From Chitinophaga sp. CF118 (GTDB taxonomy: Bacteria > Bacteroidota > Bacteroidia > Chitinophagales > Chitinophagaceae): DNA of 64,000 nucleotides. Each line of letters opens with the position of its first letter. The first letter of the stretch is position 1. The notes under the pieces are model-generated. The model searched no databases, was not told the DNA's origin, and worked only from the letters and a program-made list of their open reading frames with translations. Below are positions 16,687 to 26,293 of this stretch, in pieces. Location: contig NZ_FOMK01000011.1 in assembly GCF_900112615.1 (NCBI RefSeq), positions 1 to 64,000 of the forward strand, given 5' to 3'. Position numbers and translations under genes: made by a program.

Positions 16687-17847
16687 ATGAGTGATCTGAC
16701 TCCCGAGCAAATATCCTTATTAGCAAATAAATTGCTGAAAGGCACTATTAGTCCTGAAGAGAGGGTATTGTTTGAAAACTGGTATAATACTTTTCCCGAC
16801 GAAGCAATTGAGTGGAAGGAAGAAGATGTGCATTCTGCGGAAGAGCTGCAAAGCCGGATGTTATCTCCCATACTCAATGCTATAAGAGATGAAAAGGTTC
16901 ATCGCATATCCGGAAGGAAATGGTATTGGGCAGCAGCAGTGATGCTCACATTAATTATAACAGGAGGAATTTACCGGTATGCAGTTAAAGAGAAGCAGGA
17001 TCGGCCATTAGCAGACGCTCAGTCTAAAGCTAAAAACAGCATTGTTCCCGGTAGGAATAAAGCCACACTTACCCTGGCAAACGGAGATGTGATAGTACTG
17101 GAAGATGAGAAAAACGGAGCATTAACAAAACAGGGAACTGTACAGATCATAAAACTTGGCAACGGACAGCTGGCTTATAAGGATGGACAGGGGAAGGATG
17201 CCGGGAAACCGGTATCCTTTAATACTCTTTCTACGCCACGTGGAGGGCAGTACCAGGTAACACTGCCCGATGGCACTGTTGTATGGATGAATGCAGCCAG
17301 CACGCTTATTTTCCCCACAGCTTTTAATGGAAAGGACCGTACGGTGAAATTGAAAGGAGAAGCATATTTTGAAGTAGCCGCAAATGACCATCAGCCATTT
17401 ATTGTCAGTGTCAATAATAATATGGAAGTAAAGGTATTAGGTACACACTTTAATGTAATGGCATATGGAGAAGAACCAGCTGTTAAAACAACATTGCTGG
17501 AAGGAATGGTAAAGGTTGCCGGCAATAATAAAGAAGTATTGCTCAAACCCGGACAGCAGGCAAAAATGAAGAATACAGGTGAATTGAATGTACTGGCTGT
17601 GAATGTAGATGAGGTAGTTGCCTGGAAGAATGGTGTATTTAGTTTTAATGATGTAACGATAGAAGAAGTAATGCAGCAGCTGGCCCGCTGGTATGATGCA
17701 GAGGTGGTTTATCCTGATGGCATTCCCAAGGGACTTTTCCGTGGAGAAATAGACAGGACAGCAGATATTTCAACTGTTTTAAAGATACTGGAAGTAAGTG
17801 GCGTTAAGTTTACTGTAGAGGGACATAAAATACTGGTACGCGCGTAG
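16687..17847 (+). CDS. FecR-family anti-sigma factor
   Basis: 386 residues. The N-terminal cytoplasmic part (1-~77) should hold the sigma factor. One membrane segment spans ~79-96 (YWAAAVMLTLIITGGIYRYA). The periplasmic FecR domain (~175-275) contains TPRGGQYQVTLPDGTVVWMNAASTL and FPTAFNGKDRTVKLKGEAYFEVA (read in parts), and a DUF4974 secretin/STN-like domain lies at ~315-386 (FNDVTIEEVMQQLARWYDAEVVY). It transmits the signal from the STN domain of the SusC-like receptor encoded 190 bp downstream to the sigma factor encoded upstream. It lies in the same orientation as sigma and SusC. Confidence 0.93.
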   Translation: MSDLTPEQISLLANKLLKGTISPEERVLFENWYNTFPDEAIEWKEEDVHSAEELQSRMLSPILNAIRDEKVHRISGRKWYWAAAVMLTLIITGGIYRYAVKEKQDRPLADAQSKAKNSIVPGRNKATLTLANGDVIVLEDEKNGALTKQGTVQIIKLGNGQLAYKDGQGKDAGKPVSFNTLSTPRGGQYQVTLPDGTVVWMNAASTLIFPTAFNGKDRTVKLKGEAYFEVAANDHQPFIVSVNNNMEVKVLGTHFNVMAYGEEPAVKTTLLEGMVKVAGNNKEVLLKPGQQAKMKNTGELNVLAVNVDEVVAWKNGVFSFNDVTIEEVMQQLARWYDAEVVYPDGIPKGLFRGEIDRTADISTVLKILEVSGVKFTVEGHKILVRA

Positions 17848-18035
17848 TCAACATAAGAGTATTCAACCAAAATTAAATCGGGCATTATGGAAAACGAACC
17901 ACCATGAGTCAGTGTACCTGCATGACCTGTAATTAAACAGGGGCGATTGAGGCCGCCCCTGTAATGCCTGGGTTTTGCAGGTGACAAAAAAATCTACCGA
18001 AGATCAATTATCGCTCACCCAAACACTGCAAATCT

Positions 18036-21000
18036 ATGCAATTGCATGATGATGTAAAAGCCATGCCTGTAAATTGGCTTTATTCAACCAGAATTAAATG
18101 TGGCAGCGTTGCCCATCTCATTGAAACATTTCGTTTCCGGCAACGAAAAACGCTCCTTATTATGAAAATGATTGTCATTTTGCTCACAATCGCCTGTTTG
18201 CAGGTAAATGCAGCGGGATATGCACAAAAGCTGAGCTTATCTCTAAAAGACCGGCCACTGGTGGAGGTACTGAAAGAGATAAAGGTAAAGACCGGTTACA
18301 AATTCTTTTACAAACTGGATTTACTGAATAATGCAAAGAATGTAAGTATCCGGATAGATAATGCAGATCTGCCTTATGTGCTGGATATCATCTTTAAAGA
18401 CCAGCCTTTTACTTATCAGATCGTAAATAAAACGATCATTGTTACAGCCAGGCAACATGCGGATATTAAAGTGGAGGCAGCGGTGCTGAATATGACTGTT
18501 TCCGGCAGGGTAACTGATGAGAAGGGTAATCCCCTTCCCGGAGTATCTGTTCAGGTAAAAGGAACATCTAAAGGGGCGCAGACTAACGCAAACGGAGAAT
18601 ATCAGCTAACCGGAATAGATGAGAATGCAATACTTATATTCAGCTATCTCGGTTATCAGCCAAAGGAGTTACCGGTAAATGGCCGGAACAGCATAGCAGT
18701 TACACTTACATCCTCATCAATAGGATTAGGTGATGTGGTAGTGGTTGGATATGGAAAACAATCCCGCAAAAGTTTGATCAGTGCCGTAAATACGGTAAAG
18801 GCAGAAGATCTTAATAAAGGCGCCATTACTGACGTAGGGCAGTTATTGCAGGGGAAAGTACCCGGACTGAATATTTCAGCCAGTGGCGACCCTAATGCTG
18901 TAGCTACTGTTGTATTACGTGGAGCCTCCACCCTCAACAGTTCCCAGGGTCCGTTTTATGTGATCGATGGAGTACCGGGAGTAGACATTTCTGCCATAGC
19001 ACCAGATGATGTTGCATCTATCGATGTACTGAAAGATGCCGCAGCTACCGCCATATATGGTAACCGTGCCGCCAATGGAGTTATTATGGTAACAACCAAA
19101 AAGGGGAAAAAGGGACAAACACAGGTTTCCTACAGCGGTTATGTTGGTATAGAAAAAGTGTCAAATAAGCTGGATATGATGGATGCCGGTGAATTAAGAA
19201 ACTTCCTTACTAAAAATGGCCAGTCGTTTTCTCCGGCTGATGATAAAAGTGCAAATACAAACTGGCAGAGTTCCATCCAGCGAAATCAGGCAATATCTCA
19301 TAATCACAATATTTCCTTCAGTGGCGGTGGCGATCATGGTACTTATGCCGCAAGTTTGAATTATACCAAAAAAGAAGGTATCCTTTTAAACAGTGATCTG
19401 GAACGTGTTATTGCCCGGCTTAGTGTAGAACAATATGCGTTGAATGATAAAGTACGCTTTGGTTTGAATGTAACTAACTCAAATAGCAATGCCAATGATA
19501 TCCCTTACCGTAATGTAGTATTGCTGCAATCAGCACTTCACTTGCCGGTTTCTCCAATTAAAAATGCAGACGGCAGCTATTTTGAGAATTTTACGTCACA
19601 AGGTTATTATAATCCTTTATCGATGATCAATAACAGCCAGATGAATGATAAATATAATAATCTGGTTGGAAGTTTTAATACACAGGTAAAATTACCATTC
19701 GGACTTACCTATGACCTGAATTTATCTTATATCGGCTTTACTTCAATGCATGGTGAATTCTACAATAAATACTTCACCACCAATTATAACAGCATGTATG
19801 ATAATCCCAATCCTGGACTGGGATTTCATAATCCGCAAACCTTTGGCGCAAACGGACAGGCAACAAGAAATTCTTATCAGAACACCAGCAAGATCCTGGA
19901 AACCTTTCTTACCTGGAACAGGAATTTCAAATTACATGCTGTAAATCTTGTATTAGGATATTCATGGCAGAATAATAAAGTAGGCGAAGGCTTCCAGGTA
20001 ACTACCAGTAACTTTCCCGTTGACAACATAGGGTATACCAACCTCGCATTAAGTAACCCATATGCAGTTTCCGGATTCCAGATTGGATTTGGACCAGATG
20101 GCGTTTACCAGGAAAACAGGCTGATCTCCAATTTTGCCAGGTTAAATTATGGTTATAATGAAAAGTATCTCTTGCAGGCATCTTTGAGAAGAGATGGGAG
20201 TTCTGTATTCGGAGAAAATCACCAATGGGGTTATTTCCCATCAGTAGGGGTAGCATGGAGAATTATTCAGGAAGAGTTCATGAAGAACCAGGCAGTATTT
20301 ACCGATCTGAAACTCAGAGCAAGTTATGGTGTTACCGGTAATGCTACAGGTTTTAATGCATACACAGCAAGGTTCATTTCAGGTACACAGGGTGTATACT
20401 ATTATAATGGATCGGCTATTGCAGCCAGTGGCCCTATTCAGGCTGCCAATCCAAATCTGCAATGGGAAAAAACCAGCACCGCTAATATAGGCGTAGACTT
20501 TACTGTTTTGAAAGGTAAACTAAGTGGTTCGGTAGATGTATATAATAAGAAAACTACCGGCATGATTTATTCCTATAAGGTAGATCCTATTCTTGTTCCC
20601 GCAGGTACTATTGTTGCCAATGGAGGAAGTATGAGTAATAAAGGAATTGAATTGAGTTTGAATGCTACAGTGATAGATAATAAAAACTTCAGTTGGACCA
20701 GCAGTATCAATCTCGCACATAATAAGAATGAGATCACAAGTTTATCTAATCCATTGTTCTCCGGAGGAGACTCTATCCTGCTGGCATTCCCGGAAGGTCT
20801 TGGTCAGTCAAGTCATTCTTTAGAGATCTTAAAAGAAGGCAAGCCTTTAGGGCAATTCTTCTCACTGATCTATGCAGGAAAAGATGCTAACGGCGTATCA
20901 CAATATATAGGGGGAGATGGTAAACTGACAACAACACCTGCCATTGGTACGGATTATCACTATATCGGTAATTCCCAGCCTAAATTATTAATGGGATGGT

Positions 21001-21428
21001 CTAACAGTTTTCACTATAAGAATTTTGATCTTAGTATCTTCTTAAGAGGCGTATTCGGTAACAAAATATTTAATGCCACACGGGCAGATCTTTTCCGGCC
21101 AAACACAGCGCAGTATACTAATATATTAAAAGATGCCGCAGGCGAAAGTGTAGCAGATTATAATGCTTACCTGTATTCCTCCCGTTTTGTTGAAAGTGGT
21201 AGTTATGTGAGATTTGATAATGCAACGCTTGCATACAATTTTAAGAATCTGGGTCCGTACATTAAAAATGTAAGGGTGTATGCAACAGCGAACAATCTTT
21301 TTGTAATTACCAGCTTTAAAGGTACAGACCCTGAAGTAAACCAGGGCGGAATTGCACCGGGAGTTGATTACAATAACTTTTATCCTAAAACGCGCACGTT
21401 CCTGTTTGGTGTTAATGTGTCATTCTAA
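18036..21428 (+). CDS. SusC/RagA-type TonB-linked outer-membrane transporter with STN domain
   Basis: 1130 residues if translation starts at 18036; an ATG at 18162 directly precedes the signal peptide (MKMIVILLTIACLQVNAAGYAQ) and is an alternative start. Domains in order: STN (~65-135), a carboxypeptidase-regulatory-like domain (~150-225), the TonB-box-like segment GLGDVVVVGYGKQ, a plug (~245-355, ending NGVIMVTTKKGKKG), then a 22-strand barrel ending GVNVSF. With SusD it imports large oligosaccharides across the outer membrane using TonB energy. The STN domain ties it to the FecR/sigma pair upstream. The SusD gene follows after 23 bp. Confidence 0.95.
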   Translation: MQLHDDVKAMPVNWLYSTRIKCGSVAHLIETFRFRQRKTLLIMKMIVILLTIACLQVNAAGYAQKLSLSLKDRPLVEVLKEIKVKTGYKFFYKLDLLNNAKNVSIRIDNADLPYVLDIIFKDQPFTYQIVNKTIIVTARQHADIKVEAAVLNMTVSGRVTDEKGNPLPGVSVQVKGTSKGAQTNANGEYQLTGIDENAILIFSYLGYQPKELPVNGRNSIAVTLTSSSIGLGDVVVVGYGKQSRKSLISAVNTVKAEDLNKGAITDVGQLLQGKVPGLNISASGDPNAVATVVLRGASTLNSSQGPFYVIDGVPGVDISAIAPDDVASIDVLKDAAATAIYGNRAANGVIMVTTKKGKKGQTQVSYSGYVGIEKVSNKLDMMDAGELRNFLTKNGQSFSPADDKSANTNWQSSIQRNQAISHNHNISFSGGGDHGTYAASLNYTKKEGILLNSDLERVIARLSVEQYALNDKVRFGLNVTNSNSNANDIPYRNVVLLQSALHLPVSPIKNADGSYFENFTSQGYYNPLSMINNSQMNDKYNNLVGSFNTQVKLPFGLTYDLNLSYIGFTSMHGEFYNKYFTTNYNSMYDNPNPGLGFHNPQTFGANGQATRNSYQNTSKILETFLTWNRNFKLHAVNLVLGYSWQNNKVGEGFQVTTSNFPVDNIGYTNLALSNPYAVSGFQIGFGPDGVYQENRLISNFARLNYGYNEKYLLQASLRRDGSSVFGENHQWGYFPSVGVAWRIIQEEFMKNQAVFTDLKLRASYGVTGNATGFNAYTARFISGTQGVYYYNGSAIAASGPIQAANPNLQWEKTSTANIGVDFTVLKGKLSGSVDVYNKKTTGMIYSYKVDPILVPAGTIVANGGSMSNKGIELSLNATVIDNKNFSWTSSINLAHNKNEITSLSNPLFSGGDSILLAFPEGLGQSSHSLEILKEGKPLGQFFSLIYAGKDANGVSQYIGGDGKLTTTPAIGTDYHYIGNSQPKLLMGWSNSFHYKNFDLSIFLRGVFGNKIFNATRADLFRPNTAQYTNILKDAAGESVADYNAYLYSSRFVESGSYVRFDNATLAYNFKNLGPYIKNVRVYATANNLFVITSFKGTDPEVNQGGIAPGVDYNNFYPKTRTFLFGVNVSF

Positions 21429-21451
21429 TCGAATCTCTTAAAAAAAGCAGT

Positions 21452-23065
21452 ATGAAAAAGATAACTCAATATATATACGTTCCGGTGCTGTTGTGTATTT
21501 TAAGTGCCTGTTATAAGTTGGATGTGCCAATCAAATCTGAACTGACATCGGATGTTTTTCCGAACGATAGTGCACAGTTTAATTCAGCCGCAGGCCCGGC
21601 TTATGTGGCATTAAGGGGGAATATTTCTGTAGAATATTTTTTTCTTGAAACATTAACCACAGATGAAGCCATCTTTCCAGCCAAAGGTGGTAACTGGTAT
21701 AATGGAGCTGAATTTCAACAGTTACATTATCATACCTGGACAAGAGATCATGCCAAAGTGAATGAGCAATGGAACTGGTGCTCCACAATTATAGGTACTG
21801 TTAACCAGTCGGTTTCAATTCTGCAGGGTAATATGCCTGAAGGCGCTACAAAGAAAACCACACTGGCAGAACTGAAAATGATCCGCGCACTGGCTTACTT
21901 TATGATGATGGATAATTTTGGTAATGTACCAATTGATACTGTGAGCGGAGATTTTACTGCTAAGCCCAATGTTGCGAGAGCACAGGTATTTACATTCATA
22001 GAAAATGAAATAAAAGCCTGCATCCCTGATCTTAATCCGGCAAGTGGTGTATCTACATATGGACGGGCAAATAAATGGATGGCATATGCTTTACTGGCTA
22101 AAATGTATCTGAATGCCGAAGTATATACAGGTACACAACGTAATGATGATTGTATCAGCGCCTGCGATAATGTTATAAAATCCGGTTTATATTCACTGGA
22201 ACCTGCCAGTACCTATCTGCAAATGTTCTATCCCAATAACGGACCACAAATGAAGGAATTCATTTTTGCTATACCTTTTGATCCTTCCTGGACAAGTACG
22301 TTCGTATATAGAGCGCAGAACCTGCATGCACGATATGATGTGCCCCGCGGACTGGTTCAAAAATTTGGTTTACCGTTTACTCCGGATGCGGCTATATGTA
22401 CGCTGCCGGAATTTTACGCCAACTTTAACGATCCGAATGATGTACGCAACGGCCAGTGGCTTACAGGTCCACAATTCCTTGCAGACGGTGTTACACCAGC
22501 CACTGTTACCACTACCAAAAAAGGATACGACCAGTTTTATTCCGGTGCTGATGGAGCTGAACCTTATACTTATCAGATTGATATAAAACCGGAAGTTACG
22601 CTTCGCCAGGATGTGGCATCGTTTGATGCAGGAAATGATGAAATAGCCTGGAATATGGGATATCGTAATATCAAATTCTATCCTGATGCTACTTCACTTA
22701 ACAGGAATCAGAAGAATGATATTCCTCTTCTTCGCTATTCAGATATTCTTCTCATGAAAGCAGAGGCAATACTGCGGGGTGGTGTGCCTACTATGGGACA
22801 AACGGCACTTTCTCTGGTGAATGAATTAAGAGCGGAAAGAACAACTTCTGCTGCATTAGGTAGCGTTACACTGGATGATGTTTTTTCTGAGAGATGCAGA
22901 GAACTTGTTTGGGAATGCTGGCACAGGAACGATATGATCCGTTTTGGCAAATTTGAGGATAAATGGGGTTTCAAAACAGATGCTGATATCCGTCATCGCA
23001 TATTCCCTATTCCAACTACTGCTATGCAGTTGAACCCGGCACTAATACAGAATCCGGGATATTGA
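21452..23065 (+). CDS. SusD/RagB-family outer-membrane glycan-binding lipoprotein
   Basis: 537 residues with a lipoprotein signal: the lipobox LSAC places Cys at residue 20. It follows SusC by 23 bp in the same operon. It has typical SusD landmarks: an N-terminal helical segment (AAGPAYVALRG..), TLAELKMIRALAYFMMMDNFGNVP (read in parts), YGRANKWMAYALLAKMYLNAEVY in the TPR-like region, and a C-terminal block with DIPLLRYSDILLMKAEAIL and FSERCRELVWECWHRNDMIRFG. It acts as the lid that captures glycan for the SusC barrel. Substrate is not readable from the sequence, but the next gene suggests alpha-linked GlcNAc. Confidence 0.94.
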   Translation: MKKITQYIYVPVLLCILSACYKLDVPIKSELTSDVFPNDSAQFNSAAGPAYVALRGNISVEYFFLETLTTDEAIFPAKGGNWYNGAEFQQLHYHTWTRDHAKVNEQWNWCSTIIGTVNQSVSILQGNMPEGATKKTTLAELKMIRALAYFMMMDNFGNVPIDTVSGDFTAKPNVARAQVFTFIENEIKACIPDLNPASGVSTYGRANKWMAYALLAKMYLNAEVYTGTQRNDDCISACDNVIKSGLYSLEPASTYLQMFYPNNGPQMKEFIFAIPFDPSWTSTFVYRAQNLHARYDVPRGLVQKFGLPFTPDAAICTLPEFYANFNDPNDVRNGQWLTGPQFLADGVTPATVTTTKKGYDQFYSGADGAEPYTYQIDIKPEVTLRQDVASFDAGNDEIAWNMGYRNIKFYPDATSLNRNQKNDIPLLRYSDILLMKAEAILRGGVPTMGQTALSLVNELRAERTTSAALGSVTLDDVFSERCRELVWECWHRNDMIRFGKFEDKWGFKTDADIRHRIFPIPTTAMQLNPALIQNPGY

Positions 23066-23084
23066 TAATAGAACTCTAAGATTC

Positions 23085-23133
23085 ATGGCTTTGAGATTTT
23101 GTAATTTAAAGTTACACATCATCTCAAAGCCAT
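23085..23133 (+). terminator. Hairpin after susD-like gene
   Basis: A 13-bp perfect stem has arms at 23085-23097 and 23121-23133 (ATGGCTTTGAGAT and its complement). The 23-nt loop can itself pair (GTAA..TTAC). There is no clear T tract beyond TTCTTTT. It probably attenuates or stabilises the mRNA between the susD-like gene and the GH89 gene. Confidence 0.55.
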
Positions 23134-23225
23134 ATTCTTTTCAAACATAAAATTCTGCTGTACGCACCAAAGGCTTAATCACATGGAACCATTATTCAGG
23201 TTTCCGGAAATTAATAATTATCAGG

Positions 23226-25406
23226 ATGAAGAAATTACTCTGTATACTTTTTATATTTTCAGGTATTCATACATATGCCCAGCTGAAAACAACCGCAGCA
23301 TATGATCTTATAGGCAGGATAGTACCGGATAAGAAAACATCGTTTATAGTAGAAGCTTTACCGGAACAGAAAGATATTTTTGAAATAGAGAGCAGGAATG
23401 ATAAAATTATCCTGCGTGGAAATAACGGAACAGCAATCGCTTCAGCATTGTATTATTACCTGGATGAATATTGCCACTGTCAGATTACATGGAACGGTAC
23501 GAACCTGCATTTGCCTGCAAAACTGCCTGTAGTAAAAGAGAAGATACAGCGTAAAACACCGTATGAATACCGGTATTACCTCAACTACTGCACCTTCAAT
23601 TATAGCATGAGCTGGTGGGATTGGGAACGTTGGGAAAAAGAGATTGACTGGATGGCATTGCATGGCATCAATATGCCACTGGCTATCACAGGAGAGGAAT
23701 ATACATGGTATCTGGTGTATAAGGAAATGGGATTCACCGATCAGGAACTGGCGGGGTTTTTCAGCGGCCCTGCTTACACTGCCTGGTTCTGGATGGGAAA
23801 TCTGGATGGCTGGGGTGGTCCCTTACCCCTCAGTTGGATAAAAAGTCATGCAGCATTGCAGTTAAAAATCCTGCAACGTGCAAGAGACCTGGGAATGAAA
23901 CCAGTATTGCCCGCATTTACAGGACATGTACCGCCCGCATTTAAAGAAAAGTTTCCAGCTGCAAAATTAAAAGCAACCAATTGGAAAAATGGTTTTGCAG
24001 ATACTTATATTCTTGATTCAGAAGATCCTCAGTTTGCACTGATAGGTAAGAAGTTCCTGGAAGTGCAGACGAAACTATATGGTACAGACCATTTGTATTC
24101 TGCCGATACTTTTAATGAAAATGAACCTCCATCAAATGATTCTCTTTTTTTATCAAAGCTGAGTGCAAGAATTTATGATGGCATGAAGCAGGCAGATACC
24201 GCCGCTGTTTGGGTAATGCAGGGATGGTTATTTTATAGTGACCGTAAGTTCTGGGGTAGTCCGCAGATAGCTGCACTGTTGAATGCGGTTCCAGACGATA
24301 AGATGATCCTGCTGGATCTTGCAGCTGAAATCGAGCCTGTATGGAAAAGAACAGCCGCCTTTTATGGTAAGCCCTGGATCTGGAATATGCTTAACAACTT
24401 TGGCGGAAATGTAAACCTGTTTGGACGAATGGACGGAGTAGCTGCTGATCCTGCACTGGCATTAAAAGACACTGCATCAAAGCGTTTGAGTGGCATTGGC
24501 TTAACTATGGAGGCCATAGAACAGAATCCTGTAATGTACGAACTGATGATGCAGCATACCTGGCAGCCGGATCCCATATTACTGGATGATTGGTTGTCAA
24601 AATATGTGCTTAACCGTTATGGGAGCAATGATAAAGACCTCATAAAAGCATGGCAGATATTAAGGCGGACTGTTTACAATGGACAGTTGATCAGGGACGG
24701 AGCAGAGTCCATCATCACCGGCAGACCCACATTGGATTCAACGACTGAATGGACGCGTACAAAGCTGAATTATAATCCGGAAGAACTTTTACCAGCATGG
24801 GATCTGTTTATAAAAGCATCCGCCAAAGGGGAGGGGACAGACGGATTCCGGTATGACGTAGTTGATATAACAAGACAGGCACTGGCCAACTACGCACAGC
24901 CATTACAACGCAAATGGGTAAATGCTTTCCTTAACAGAGACAGCATTGCATTTTTAACATATAGCAGGCAGTTTATTGCCCTGATCAGTGATATGGACAG
25001 GCTACTAACAACAAGAAAGGATTTTATGCTGGGACCGTGGTTATCAGATGCCAGGAAATGGGGAAATACTAATGAAGAAAAGGCATTGTATGAGCGCAAT
25101 GCCCGTGATCTTATCACATTATGGGGAGATGCAAATAGTCCATTACATGAATATTCCAACCGGCAATGGAGCGGCCTGCTGAATGATTTTTACAGCCAGC
25201 GCTGGCAGCAGTTCTTTCATATGCTGCAACTTTCACTGAGATCGGGAACACCTCCTGACTTCAACGGATTCAACAAAAGGATCAGTGGATGGGAATGGAA
25301 ATGGGTGAATGAACAGAAAGTTTTTCCTGTTTATCCAAAGGGGAAAAGTATTGCTGTGGCACAGGAATTATACCGGAAATACCGGCAAGAATTTGCGCTA
25401 AGATGA
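23226..25406 (+). CDS. GH89 alpha-N-acetylglucosaminidase
   Basis: 726 residues with a signal peptide (MKKLLCILFIFSGIHTYA), so exported to the periplasm or surface. It closely follows the NAGLU layout: an N-terminal mini-domain (~20-100), a TIM barrel with RYYLNYCTFNYSMSWWDWERWEKEIDWMALHGINMPLA (read in parts), FWMGNLDGWGGPLP, the catalytic E298 in DTFNEN, WVMQGWLF, PWIWNMLNNFGGN and a second catalytic candidate E429 in TMEAIEQNP, then a helical C-terminal domain. It removes terminal alpha-linked GlcNAc, as in heparan-type or mucin-type glycans. It follows the SusC/SusD genes and probably acts on the imported oligosaccharides. Confidence 0.93.
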   Translation: MKKLLCILFIFSGIHTYAQLKTTAAYDLIGRIVPDKKTSFIVEALPEQKDIFEIESRNDKIILRGNNGTAIASALYYYLDEYCHCQITWNGTNLHLPAKLPVVKEKIQRKTPYEYRYYLNYCTFNYSMSWWDWERWEKEIDWMALHGINMPLAITGEEYTWYLVYKEMGFTDQELAGFFSGPAYTAWFWMGNLDGWGGPLPLSWIKSHAALQLKILQRARDLGMKPVLPAFTGHVPPAFKEKFPAAKLKATNWKNGFADTYILDSEDPQFALIGKKFLEVQTKLYGTDHLYSADTFNENEPPSNDSLFLSKLSARIYDGMKQADTAAVWVMQGWLFYSDRKFWGSPQIAALLNAVPDDKMILLDLAAEIEPVWKRTAAFYGKPWIWNMLNNFGGNVNLFGRMDGVAADPALALKDTASKRLSGIGLTMEAIEQNPVMYELMMQHTWQPDPILLDDWLSKYVLNRYGSNDKDLIKAWQILRRTVYNGQLIRDGAESIITGRPTLDSTTEWTRTKLNYNPEELLPAWDLFIKASAKGEGTDGFRYDVVDITRQALANYAQPLQRKWVNAFLNRDSIAFLTYSRQFIALISDMDRLLTTRKDFMLGPWLSDARKWGNTNEEKALYERNARDLITLWGDANSPLHEYSNRQWSGLLNDFYSQRWQQFFHMLQLSLRSGTPPDFNGFNKRISGWEWKWVNEQKVFPVYPKGKSIAVAQELYRKYRQEFALR

Positions 25407-25461
25407 ATGGTAAATCAATATATTCATTACTGCCCCGGAAAGATTTACTATATTGTCCCTG

Positions 25462-26151
25462 ATGGCTTATCAGATAAAGGCAATAGCATTGGATGATGAA
25501 CCTCCTGCATTGGAAGTAATCAGCACTTTTTGCGGGAGACTGGATACCATCGTCCTGGAAAAAACATTTACCGGAACAATAGAAGCTTTGAAATACCTGG
25601 AGCAATTTCCGGTAGACCTGTTATTTCTCGATATCAATATGCCTTCATTGTCAGGAATAAAGTTTTACAAATCTATTCCGCAAAAGGCAATGGTCATCTT
25701 CACAACTTCCTACAGTGAATATGCCGTAGAAAGTTATACATTGAATGCCGTAGATTATCTTCTGAAGCCATTTACTTTTCTGCGTTTTCAACAAGCTATA
25801 GCAAAAGCGGAAAAACATTTGCAGTTAAATATTCCCAAAGAGCAGAACTTAGTATTGCGCGTTGATTATAGTTTGATGCAAATACCAATGAACGATATCC
25901 TCTTAATAGAAGGATATGATAATTACCTGAAAATTTATGTAAAGGATCAGAATCCGGTCGTTTCAAGAATGACAATGAAGGCATTGCTCGAAAAATTACC
26001 CGCTACCTTATTTATCCGCGTACACCGCTCTTATATTGTTTCGCTCAGGCATATTGATAATGTACGCAATAAGATCATCTTTGTAGCAGGACATAAAGTA
26101 CCACTTGGCAATAGTTATGAAAACCTGTTTTTTCAGTCGTTCCGGAAATAG
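25462..26151 (+). CDS. LytTR-family response regulator
   Basis: About 229 residues from the ATG at 25462; a TTG three codons upstream is also possible. The receiver domain (~5-120) has the acidic pair in ALDDEPP, phosphoacceptor D57 in FLDINMP, T/S in IFTTSYSEYAVE and K in YLLKPF. The LytTR DNA-binding domain (~130-229) has ILLIEGYDNYLKIY and FIRVHRSYIVSLRHIDNV. No histidine kinase gene is adjacent. It starts 55 bp after the GH89 gene and may be part of the same locus, or may simply adjoin it. Confidence 0.9.
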   Translation: MAYQIKAIALDDEPPALEVISTFCGRLDTIVLEKTFTGTIEALKYLEQFPVDLLFLDINMPSLSGIKFYKSIPQKAMVIFTTSYSEYAVESYTLNAVDYLLKPFTFLRFQQAIAKAEKHLQLNIPKEQNLVLRVDYSLMQIPMNDILLIEGYDNYLKIYVKDQNPVVSRMTMKALLEKLPATLFIRVHRSYIVSLRHIDNVRNKIIFVAGHKVPLGNSYENLFFQSFRK

Positions 26152-26293
26152 TTATCCCAGCTCCGAAAAATAATTACAGAATTCACCCTCGAATATTCCT
26201 TATTCGCCCCAATCCGCACCTCCGGTATTAAACCCCGACCATAAATTCTGGTTTATGATGATATACCCTTATTGAATCCTTTAAACCAATAGC

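Noticed and set aside
17848..18035. Possible small gene between the FecR and SusC genes
   Set aside because: The 188-bp gap has no open frame with coding character; it is probably leader sequence for the SusC gene.
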